This document shows positions 1 to 6,021 of a DNA stretch of 7,081 nucleotides, piece after piece (position 1 is the first letter of the stretch; each line of letters begins with the position of its first letter). The position numbers and the translations under genes were made by a program. The DNA comes from Candidatus Thorarchaeota archaeon (lineage in GTDB: Archaea > Asgardarchaeota > Thorarchaeia > Thorarchaeales > Thorarchaeaceae): NCBI GenBank assembly GCA_016840825.1, contig JAEORN010000016.1:1-7081 (forward strand), written 5' to 3'. The notes under the pieces are model-generated. The model did no database searches and was not told the origin of the DNA. It saw only the letters and a list, made by a program, of their open reading frames with translations.

Positions 1-204
1 GGTCGTTTGGCGATGAGCCAAACACGAATTGGGCGAATGAATCCACAGGCTGAAGCTGAATCAATAGGAACTGAATTCGTCTACATCAAAATAACCCCTG
101 AACCAACTGTATTCTGTTTTGGAGTTGGTTATGGTCTAATGGAACTAAGGGGTCATATTGAAAGCGCAATGTACAAAGTGACCATTCCCGAAAACAGAAG
201 ATAG
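1..204 (+). CDS. C-terminal end of an unrecognised protein (partial)
   Basis: The frame is open from the first base of the window and ends in TAG at 202-204, giving 67 visible residues, so this is most likely the tail of a longer gene. A TTG at 7 and ATG codons at 13 and 37 occur in frame, but nothing shows that any of them is a true start. The visible protein has a hydrophilic start followed by an alternating hydrophobic/polar stretch (EFVYIKITPEPTVFCFGVGY), which looks like beta strands, and ends with a basic tail (PENRR). I recognise no family motif. It converges on the next gene with only 4 bp between the two stop codons. Confidence that it is coding is moderate; function is unknown. Confidence 0.5.
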   Translation, partial: GRLAMSQTRIGRMNPQAEAESIGTEFVYIKITPEPTVFCFGVGYGLMELRGHIESAMYKVTIPENRR

Positions 205-208
205 ACAT

Positions 209-1201
209 TCATCCCAAGTATCGCTTCAGCACTCGCGATGCTCTGAGTGTAATCCACTTTGATGGTTTATTCTTCTCATCTATCTTACATATCATCTTTC
301 CATTGTACGTGTTCTTGAGATTCCATTTACTATCTATCTGGCTATGAATAACAAGATCAATAGAATCTTGCATTCTCTTATCCTTGACACCAAGTTCTGT
401 CAAGATATCAAGGACTTCAAGAACGTCTGATTGATAGAAGAGAGGAAAACCAAACCTTTTCCATCCTGCTTTTTCCTTCCTACTCCCATCTGGATTCCGA
501 AGATATCTGAAAATCCCATTTTGAAGTACAATCTCGACCTCTTGCTTGATAATTCGATTGAGATCTCTTGACCTCTGAGCTTTTGGAATCCTGGATAAGG
601 CTCTGAGCATCTTTACACCCCCCATGTAGCAGTTCTCCGGATATACTGTGTTCTTATCTATGGGAAATGCTCGACACTTCCACCCTCCGACATCATCAGA
701 GTGATAGTCAACCTGAAAATCAATGAGCTTCTCAGTTCTCTCATCGTTTAGATATCCAAAATGAATGAGATAATACAGAATGTTCCCATCTAGGCAGCAT
801 GCATCTTTTACAATACTCGCTTTGCCTTTCTCTGTCTTTGGTAAGTCTATCAGAAAATGACCTGAGTTGCGTTGAAACATGAACAGATGTTCAATAGATT
901 TCTCTATCTTTGGTGTTTTCTTTGCACCAAGTTCTGCAAGAAGAAGAAGCGTATGGGTTGTCGCCATGTATTTCGGTTCGTACATGTTATCATAGCTGCC
1001 CCAATTGCCCTCAGTCTTCTGAGCTTTGAGAATCGCCTTCACACAGGGTGTGACCATCACAACATCCTGTGTTTCCCGTACGTCTTGATCATTCATCGGT
1101 CTGTCTTCTAGTTGCTGAAGAGCCCAGAATCGAATGCTGGGGTTCTCTGGTCCAAGCAACCAATCGATGGTCTTCTGACCGACAATCTCCTTCCAACGCA
1201 T
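209..1201 (-). CDS. alpha/alpha-toroid (prenyltransferase/squalene-cyclase-like fold) protein, function unknown
   Basis: The product has 330 residues. It starts with ATG at 1201, preceded 7 nt upstream by AAGGT (complement of 1209-1213). The N-terminus carries the signature WLLGPENPSIRFWAL (about 14-28). Helical-repeat motifs follow: LKAQKTEGNWGSY (58-70), with YMATTHTLLLLAELG just after (78-92); FQRNSGHFL (109-117); a cysteine/glycine block CCLDGNILYYLIHFGY (135-150); a DVGGWKCR block (170-177); and NCYMGGVKMLRALSRIP (190-206). Repeated Q..(D/E)G.W-type segments separated by helices are typical of terpenoid cyclase/prenyltransferase toroids. No DxDD protonation motif of squalene or diterpene cyclases is visible, so I do not call it a cyclase. 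Relatives in archaea and bacteria are, to my recollection, often mislabelled 'nitrogen fixation protein NifH'; no nitrogenase P-loop or Fe-S motif is present. No signal peptide or membrane helix is seen, so it is probably cytosolic. It is divergent from the MscS gene. Confidence 0.85.
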   Translation of the reverse strand: MRWKEIVGQKTIDWLLGPENPSIRFWALQQLEDRPMNDQDVRETQDVVMVTPCVKAILKAQKTEGNWGSYDNMYEPKYMATTHTLLLLAELGAKKTPKIEKSIEHLFMFQRNSGHFLIDLPKTEKGKASIVKDACCLDGNILYYLIHFGYLNDERTEKLIDFQVDYHSDDVGGWKCRAFPIDKNTVYPENCYMGGVKMLRALSRIPKAQRSRDLNRIIKQEVEIVLQNGIFRYLRNPDGSRKEKAGWKRFGFPLFYQSDVLEVLDILTELGVKDKRMQDSIDLVIHSQIDSKWNLKNTYNGKMICKIDEKNKPSKWITLRASRVLKRYLG

Positions 1202-1323
1202 AATTTGTACCTTGCTGAATTGTGTAATAAAAACTAGCTATCGCACATCTTCATATTTCACTCAACCCAAAAGGATTAATTCTCCAAGCTCGTTCTCGAC
1301 CTATCACTCTAGGAGCGGTCTGA
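1202..1323. promoter_or_regulatory. divergent intergenic region between toroid gene and MscS channel gene
   Basis: This AT-rich spacer should hold promoters for both flanking genes. Candidate TATA-like stretches are the A/T run at 1226-1234 (TTTTTATTA on the minus strand), lying before the toroid gene, and the segment around 1252-1259. Neither is a textbook archaeal BRE/TATA pair, so no specific promoter is claimed. An AGGAG at 1311-1315 is described separately. Confidence 0.3.
1311..1315 (+). promoter_or_regulatory. possible ribosome binding site AGGAG for an upstream MscS start
   Basis: AGGAG occurs 11 nt before an in-frame CTG at 1327 and just before the in-frame stop TGA at 1321-1323. 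If it is used, translation of the channel would begin near 1327 and not at the ATG at 1429, which has no purine-rich site in front of it. The evidence is positional only. Confidence 0.3.
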
Positions 1324-1428
1324 AAACTGCAGGATATATTCTATAGCTTCGTTGAGTATCTTGGGTCTTTACTTACCCCTTGGGGCCTAGGAGAATATGC
1401 TGGTTTCATAGCACTTATACCCTTCATC
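1324..1428 (+). other. in-frame N-terminal extension of the MscS channel without a standard start codon
   Basis: Reading back from the ATG at 1429, the frame stays open to a TGA at 1321-1323. The 35 extra codons make a sensible protein: a polar helix (KLQDIFYSFVEYLGSLL) followed by GLGEYAGFIALIPFI, which continues directly into the hydrophobic MFLYLVYLIVI to make one full membrane helix. Starting at 1429 would cut that helix in half. No ATG, GTG or TTG exists in this stretch; the only near-standard start is CTG at 1327. The extension is probably translated, by a non-standard start or because of a sequence error or mutation near the start. Confidence 0.5.
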
Positions 1429-2232
1429 ATGTTTCTGTATTTGGTTTACCTGATAGTGATCCGCTCAATCAGAGTATCCTTCAAGAAGGTTGGAATGCCC
1501 CGAGAGGCAACTGGAGGTACAATCTTTGGAGTACGACTGTTCTTCTTCTCAGTCGCTCTTCTGATTCTTCTCTCTGCAATTGGCGAGTCCATCTCACAGT
1601 ATGTGGTTGCTGGAGGAGCCCTCATTGGTACAGCTATAGGTCTTGCTTTCTCTCGGGCTCTCTCTAACATTGTCAGTGGGCTCTATATCTTGGTAGCACG
1701 ACCCTTCCGTGTCGGTGATTATATCCGTCTGGGCGATACTGAAGGAATAGTTCTTGAAATCACTCTCAACTATACACGAGTTCTGCGAACAGACCATACC
1801 AGACAGTTTGTACCAAACTCCACAACAATCGACTCAAGACTAACGAATTTTCGGATTAGAATAGATGACTACTTTGACGAACGTGGCATGAGCTACCATA
1901 GAGAAATCTTTGACCCTGATGATGATGAGGACTCAAGGTTTCAGAATGCTGTAGAGAAGTTGAAGTTCTTCACTAGGGGCGATGAGGTATATCGGTATAC
2001 TTTCGATATCGAGGTAGAACGGACATGTTCTCAACCAAAATTACAGGAGTTCTTTAATGCGCTCTGTATAAAATGGAGTGAGTCTTTTATTCTACCTCCG
2101 GAGTATTTCTTCTGGTCAAGTAGTGCTACTACTATGACCTACCGGTTTGCATTCATTGTTACGGATCCAAAGGATATATTCGTTGAGGGGCAGAATTTTC
2201 GAACTGAAGCAGCTGGATTCCCGGAAATATAA
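1429..2232 (+). CDS. small-conductance mechanosensitive channel, MscS family
   Basis: From the first ATG the product has 267 residues; the true N-terminus probably lies further upstream (see 1324-1428). It belongs to the MscS family of membrane channels that open under membrane tension and release solutes on hypo-osmotic shock. The segments in order are: the end of a first membrane helix (1-14), a second helix VRLFFFSVALLILLSAIG (35-52), and the glycine/alanine-rich pore helix with AGGALIGTAIGLAFSRALSN (61-80) and IVSGLYIL. Then comes the family signature ARPFRVGDYIRLGDTEGIVLEI-type block (90-111) of the beta domain and VPNSTTIDSRLTNF (128-141). The C-terminal part contains an acidic stretch DPDDDED (162-168) and a C-terminal domain I do not recognise in detail. 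Few membrane helices make it a minimal MscS. It is convergent with the flavin oxidoreductase gene, with about 60 bp between stops and no clear terminator. Confidence 0.9.
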   Translation: MFLYLVYLIVIRSIRVSFKKVGMPREATGGTIFGVRLFFFSVALLILLSAIGESISQYVVAGGALIGTAIGLAFSRALSNIVSGLYILVARPFRVGDYIRLGDTEGIVLEITLNYTRVLRTDHTRQFVPNSTTIDSRLTNFRIRIDDYFDERGMSYHREIFDPDDDEDSRFQNAVEKLKFFTRGDEVYRYTFDIEVERTCSQPKLQEFFNALCIKWSESFILPPEYFFWSSSATTMTYRFAFIVTDPKDIFVEGQNFRTEAAGFPEI

Positions 2233-2294
2233 AATCAGTGTGCGTAGCTAATGTTCTCACAGGCTGGTACTTTGATCTAAATATGGACTAGTCA

Positions 2295-3338
2295 TCATTC
2301 CTTCCATGGTATGATGTCTTTCCCTCGACCATCGAGAATCTTTTGAACGAAATACGGATCAGCCAATAGACCTCTCCCAATGCCCAACATATCGCACATG
2401 TCATCTTCCATGACTTTCTTCACAAGTTTTTCGTCACGAACCTCTCCAACACCAATAACTGGCACATTCACATGAGGTCTAATTTTTCCAGCAATAGGAA
2501 TACATGAATCAAAAGGATAGTCTTTGAGAAAATCAGGTTGCGTGTCCTTATCAAAAACATGAGGGATTCCTGGATTGAAAGTCGCATCGACTACGCATGA
2601 AACATGTAGTACATCAATACCAGCTCTATCCATAATCTTGGCAATCTCAATTCCTTCATCCATTGAGATACCATCAAACACATTCTCGAACCCATTCATT
2701 CGGAAGATTATTGGATAATCACCTAGCTCTTCTCGTATCCTCTTGATGACTTCTACTGAGAGTCTTGCTTTATTCTCAGTCGATCCACCATACTCATCAT
2801 CTCGGCGATTAGTGTATGATGAGAGGAATGCACTGAGGAGATAGTAATGGGCACCATGAACTTCTACCCCATCAAAGCCTGCCTCTTGACATCTTCGGGC
2901 GGCATCCACGAACCACTGCTTGACATCTTCGATATCATCGATTGTCAGGGGCTCTGGAATTTTGCCCTTCATGACAGGTATAGTTGATGGTCCTGAAAAT
3001 TTCGTCTTACCGTGACCCTTTGGTCCTGAATGGTTGATTTGAATGAATGCACGTGCGCCATGCCTTTTGATTCCATCTGCAAGTTTCCTGAGTCCGGGAA
3101 TCATTTTGTCATTATGGACTCCGATGTTCTTCGACATTATTCGGTGTTCCCATGTTATAGCTGCCGCCTCGACAATGATGAGTCCGACCTGCCCCTTGCT
3201 ACATTCTTCATAATGCTGAACAACCGCGTCTGTGACATAGCCTTCCTCAGTAGCGAGGTTCCGCACCATAGGGGGCATCACAAATCGGTTCTTCACTCTA
3301 AGATTTGCAAATTCAATTGGTTCTGAAAAGTCAACCAC
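2295..3338 (-). CDS. NADH:flavin oxidoreductase / Old Yellow Enzyme family, single-domain
   Basis: The product has 347 residues and forms an FMN-binding TIM barrel, expected to reduce an activated C=C or related bond using NAD(P)H. Seen motifs are the N-terminal strand ANLRVKNRFVMPPM (11-24), FIQINHSG (98-105), and the substrate-binding HGAHYYLL (161-168) with the two histidines of the HxxH type. NRRDDEYGGSTENKARL (177-193) and the C-terminal FMN-phosphate region MLGIGRGLLADPYF (317-330) follow. The family usually has HGAHGYLL; Tyr replaces Gly at 165. The protein stops at DIIPWKE, where the larger dienoyl-CoA reductase/TMADH-type enzymes would continue with a CxxCxxxC iron-sulphur motif and an FAD/NAD(P) domain, so those domains are absent. 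The start is GTG at 3338, supported by AAGGTGAT 7 nt upstream. It follows the RuBisCO-like gene by 18 bp and is almost certainly co-transcribed with it. The substrate cannot be told from sequence. Confidence 0.92.
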   Translation of the reverse strand: MVDFSEPIEFANLRVKNRFVMPPMVRNLATEEGYVTDAVVQHYEECSKGQVGLIIVEAAAITWEHRIMSKNIGVHNDKMIPGLRKLADGIKRHGARAFIQINHSGPKGHGKTKFSGPSTIPVMKGKIPEPLTIDDIEDVKQWFVDAARRCQEAGFDGVEVHGAHYYLLSAFLSSYTNRRDDEYGGSTENKARLSVEVIKRIREELGDYPIIFRMNGFENVFDGISMDEGIEIAKIMDRAGIDVLHVSCVVDATFNPGIPHVFDKDTQPDFLKDYPFDSCIPIAGKIRPHVNVPVIGVGEVRDEKLVKKVMEDDMCDMLGIGRGLLADPYFVQKILDGRGKDIIPWKE

Positions 3339-3344
3339 TGCAAT

Positions 3345-3352
3345 ATCACCTT
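3345..3352 (-). promoter_or_regulatory. ribosome binding site AAGGTGAT before the flavin oxidoreductase
   Basis: The minus strand reads AAGGTGAT, matching the archaeal anti-Shine-Dalgarno (GGTGA core at 3346-3350). It sits 7 nt before the GTG start at 3338 and just downstream of the preceding gene's TAG (3357-3359). It fixes the GTG as the start and shows that the second gene of the pair is translated independently. Confidence 0.75.
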
Positions 3353-3356
3353 CGAA

Positions 3357-4670
3357 CTAGAAGTCTGCTCCTGTCTTCCCTGAGCCCCAAGAATCCATTG
3401 CAGCTTTCAGTTCTTCATGCCCTTCCTCTTTGGCATATTTGCTGACCGAGATACCCTGCATCTTCGCGTCAAATGCCTGTCTGAATGCAATGGCTCCTGC
3501 ACGTGGGCCCATGGGATGAGCATGAATTCCTGCTCCCGTTCCAACCACAATATCTAAACCTAGATCCTCCACGACTTCCTCAACGTGTCCTGGGCTGATT
3601 CCTCCGCTAGGCATTGGTGCGGTCTGTTCGATATTATGCAACGGCATGACCATATCGTGTGCGACATTAAGAAAACGCTCCCTGAGAACCGGAGCTTTTC
3701 CATAAGGTGCGGGAAATACAGTGATATCGGAACCGCAGATTCTCGGTAGTTTTCCAGTCACAATGTTGGAAGATATTCCTACTATCGGTGAATAAGACAA
3801 CGCTCCTGTGACGTCCATGTGTGCTAGTAGTGGCACTTTTGGAGCCAGATTTTCACTGACATGACGGAATGCTGAATAACCAACAGCAAGGAAGTTGATC
3901 ATAAGTCCATTTGCTCCCAGTTCTATGGCTCGCTCTGCGTTCTCGAACATCCTTGGTAGACGATCAGTGATATTGACTGTATAGATAGTCTTCTCGCCTT
4001 TCTCTGAGTCTGCACGATCAAGTGCTTCCATGAACCTGGGAATTCTATCTTCAAGTTTATTGAAATCAGGATTTGCTAGTAGCTCATCATCCTTGATGAT
4101 GTCTGCCCCTCCAGCAGCCGCTTCATAGGCTAGATCTGCTCCCATTTGGCAAGAAGTATAGACGCATGGTTTGACCATATTATTCAGGATAGGTCTCTTC
4201 TTTATTTTCAGAAGCTTCCTGAGCCCCTTGATACCAAATTTCGGCCCCTTGAATCCCTTGAGCCAGCTCTTTGAGAACTTCATGTCAAGACATTTGATTC
4301 TCCCATAGAGTGAGATATTACCGATAACTGTACTAAGTAGCATCGGAATCTGTTGTCCAAAATTCTCCCAAGGATAGGCAACTTGCATGATGTACTGCCT
4401 TCTCTCTAACTCCTTTGGAACACTATACTCATGTTGAGGTACTTCATAGACTCCTATAACTTTAGCAACGTGTCTTCTTCGAACTTCTGGTGTTTCTCCT
4501 GGAACTAGAGTCCAGGTGCCAGTACTCTGTTCAATAGCTGCAGCATGTGCCATCTCCCGCGCATCCATGAATGGTGGGAGTCCAACATAGTAGGTACAGA
4601 CGACATACTTGTCCTCATCAATCGCATCAGGTAATGCATCAGGAAGTGCATCGAGTGGAAGCTTTTCCAT
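3357..4670 (-). CDS. RuBisCO-like protein (form IV, large-subunit fold)
   Basis: The product has 437 residues from ATG at 4670; a TTG at 4685 would add five residues but is less likely. It has the whole RuBisCO large-chain fold: N-terminal domain YVVCTYYVGLP, STGTWTLVPGET (residues 49-60), IGNISLYG, and GPKFGIKGLR before the barrel. In spinach numbering the kept residues are E60, T65, W66, N123, K175 (VKPC), the metal site K201/D203/E204 (IKDDE, 192-196), K334 (YGKAP) and S379-G380-G381 (PSGGISPG, 354-361). Changed residues are K177 to C (169), the HRAMH block to DVTGA (H294D, R295V, H298A; 286-290), H327 to a hydrophobic residue, and G404 to A. Loss of H294, R295 and H327 argues strongly against CO2 fixation. 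Known form IV proteins act as enolases or isomerases on sugar phosphates, for example in methionine salvage; the retained carbamylation lysine and metal ligands suggest a related enolization. The subclade and substrate are undetermined. The N-terminus has a small LPDALPDA repeat. It is the first gene of a pair with the flavin oxidoreductase. Confidence 0.93.
   Translation of the reverse strand: MEKLPLDALPDALPDAIDEDKYVVCTYYVGLPPFMDAREMAHAAAIEQSTGTWTLVPGETPEVRRRHVAKVIGVYEVPQHEYSVPKELERRQYIMQVAYPWENFGQQIPMLLSTVIGNISLYGRIKCLDMKFSKSWLKGFKGPKFGIKGLRKLLKIKKRPILNNMVKPCVYTSCQMGADLAYEAAAGGADIIKDDELLANPDFNKLEDRIPRFMEALDRADSEKGEKTIYTVNITDRLPRMFENAERAIELGANGLMINFLAVGYSAFRHVSENLAPKVPLLAHMDVTGALSYSPIVGISSNIVTGKLPRICGSDITVFPAPYGKAPVLRERFLNVAHDMVMPLHNIEQTAPMPSGGISPGHVEEVVEDLGLDIVVGTGAGIHAHPMGPRAGAIAFRQAFDAKMQGISVSKYAKEEGHEELKAAMDSWGSGKTGADF
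4624..4659 (-). repeat. 12-bp tandem repeat in the N-terminus of the RuBisCO-like gene
   Basis: On the plus strand the units are GCATCAGGTAAT (4624-4635), GCATCAGGAAGT (4636-4647; 10 of 12 bases identical) and a decayed third copy beginning GCATC (4648-4659). They keep the frame and encode the repeated DALP tetrapeptide ahead of the conserved start of the RuBisCO fold. This is probably a small local duplication in a tolerant N-terminal tail. Confidence 0.7.
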
Positions 4671-4727
4671 AACAATCAACCACAATACTCAGTGCATACC
4701 CGTCTTATGTTCTTTTGGAGAGATAAC

Positions 4728-5915
4728 TCATCTCTTACTTCTCCATTGCACTACTGCTATTATGGCAACAACCATAATGCCGGTTAATAGCAGATATTCT
4801 ATTGGAGCCATTACAAACGGGAGCGCTTCTGGATACACATTCGTAACTGTAGCAACTATATCCCTAACAGTTCCGTCATAAGGATAGTACTCATCAGTAT
4901 CTGAAGTGAAGACCACCACAATATCATGTTCTTCAATCACATAGATGAACTGGCCATCGTACCCTCTTGCTGAATACCAGCCATCATCATCGTCAATCCA
5001 CCATTGGTATCCATAGCTGACTTGAGAATAAGGTGTTGCAGGTCCATGACTTGAACTGTGTACCCACTCTGATGATACTATTTGTTGGTTATACCACGTT
5101 CCATTGTTCAAGTATAGTAGTCCTAATTTTGCCATTGATTGTGGAGTAATAGCAAGATTTGAACCGCCAAAATTGATTCCCAATGGGTCAGTTGTCCAAA
5201 ACCTCTCCCCGATTCCTATCCGACTAAAGAGATACTGATCTGCAAAATCATGTGGAGTCCTCCCTGTTGTCGCATTAATTATGGTCGCTAGCAGATGCGA
5301 GTTGCCACTGTTATAGTAAAAAGTCGTACCTGGTTCATGTGCCATTGGTCGGTCGAGGACATATTGGGCCCAGTCATCTGAATTTATCATTGCAAAGAAA
5401 TCATTGTACTCATCATAATTATCTTCATCCCATTGGAACCCCGACCGCATCATTAACACATCTTCAAGTGTAATCGCCTCCTTCCAAGCATCTAGGTTGG
5501 CAACAGTTCTGTTTGGAAAGAAGTCAAGGAGAAGCTGGCTAGTGTTGTGGATGAAACCCATATCGATAGCGATTCCAATTAGACATGAAACAAAACTTTT
5601 GGTCACAGAATAAAGAATGTGCGTGTCGTTAACGTCATAGAGTTGAGGTGTGAAGTATTCTTCAGCCACGAGATATCCATGACGGACTACAAGGAGGCTT
5701 CGAATTCCTACTCCTGAATCTCTGACATTGTCATAGACCTCTTCAAGAGCTGTAGAATTCATCCCTTGAGTTCCAGGAGATATTGTAGCCCACTCCAATG
5801 TCGGCCAAATTGCAACTGTTCTATCGCTTTGAGCTTCTATTGGAACTATGAGAACGAGAGTGGAAACTACAAGGATTGTTATGACAGATAATACGGAAAC
5901 CCCTCTCGTGTTCAT
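4728..5915 (-). CDS. secreted, membrane-anchored serine hydrolase (beta-lactamase / PBP-like fold)
   Basis: The product has 395 residues from ATG at 5915; a TTG at 5963 would add 16 residues in front of the signal sequence and is disfavoured. Residues 1-31 form a signal peptide or anchor: a basic start (MNTR), a hydrophobic core VLSVITILVVSTLVLIV, then IEAQSD. The catalytic domain has the SxxK motif SVTK (103-106), a Tyr-x-Ser motif YNSGN (201-205), and a third motif region ARGYDGQFIYV (316-326) of the class C beta-lactamase/PBP4*-esterase family. The C-terminus is a membrane helix (about 372-390) ending WRSKR, so the enzyme should be outside the cell with a cytoplasmic basic tail. Six N-x-S/T sequons (NST, NDT, NTS, NRT, NAT, NGT) fit an archaeal surface glycoprotein. 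The substrate is unknown; esterase or peptidase activity is more likely than antibiotic resistance. No strong ribosome binding site precedes the ATG. It ends 57 bp upstream of the RuBisCO-like gene on the same strand. Confidence 0.9.
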   Translation of the reverse strand: MNTRGVSVLSVITILVVSTLVLIVPIEAQSDRTVAIWPTLEWATISPGTQGMNSTALEEVYDNVRDSGVGIRSLLVVRHGYLVAEEYFTPQLYDVNDTHILYSVTKSFVSCLIGIAIDMGFIHNTSQLLLDFFPNRTVANLDAWKEAITLEDVLMMRSGFQWDEDNYDEYNDFFAMINSDDWAQYVLDRPMAHEPGTTFYYNSGNSHLLATIINATTGRTPHDFADQYLFSRIGIGERFWTTDPLGINFGGSNLAITPQSMAKLGLLYLNNGTWYNQQIVSSEWVHSSSHGPATPYSQVSYGYQWWIDDDDGWYSARGYDGQFIYVIEEHDIVVVFTSDTDEYYPYDGTVRDIVATVTNVYPEALPFVMAPIEYLLLTGIMVVAIIAVVQWRSKR

Positions 5916-6021
5916 AGTGTAATCTTTCGTCCCGCTATTAGTTAAATCTGATACTCCACGCAACGCTTAGTCTTTACCAGAGAGCTTGGTTTATCAGTGT
6001 GTACAGCAATGAGGTTCGTGT
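5916..6021. promoter_or_regulatory. divergent intergenic region between serine hydrolase and formate-THF ligase genes
   Basis: This 106-bp spacer must carry promoters for both divergent genes. On the minus strand an AT-rich TTTAACTAATA (5936-5946) lies about 25-30 bp before the hydrolase ATG, which would suit a leaderless archaeal transcript. On the plus strand the A/T-rich TTGGTTTATC (5986-5995) is a weak TATA candidate for the ligase gene. Both are guesses from position and composition. No operator-like palindrome stood out. Confidence 0.3.

Noticed and set aside
209..1201. Terpene or squalene cyclase, or nitrogenase iron protein
   Set aside because: There is no DxDD motif for a cyclase, and no P-loop or nitrogenase cysteine pattern for NifH.
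1446..1797. Minus-strand open frames inside the MscS gene
   Set aside because: They are antisense to the pore helix and beta-domain signature of the channel and have no ribosome binding site or recognisable motif.
3357..4670. A true CO2-fixing RuBisCO (form III)
   Set aside because: H294, R295, H298, H327 and K177 are replaced; the carboxylase active site is not intact although the fold and metal ligands remain.
4719..4735. Hairpin AGAGAT-AACTC-ATCTCT as a transcription terminator after the serine hydrolase
   Set aside because: The stem is only 6 bp, overlaps the stop codon and is not followed by a T-tract on the minus strand, so it is likely chance.
4728..5915. Antibiotic-resistance beta-lactamase
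   Set aside because: The fold is shared, but membrane anchoring at both ends, the GYDGQ third motif and the archaeal context fit the general serine-hydrolase branch; no resistance claim is supported.
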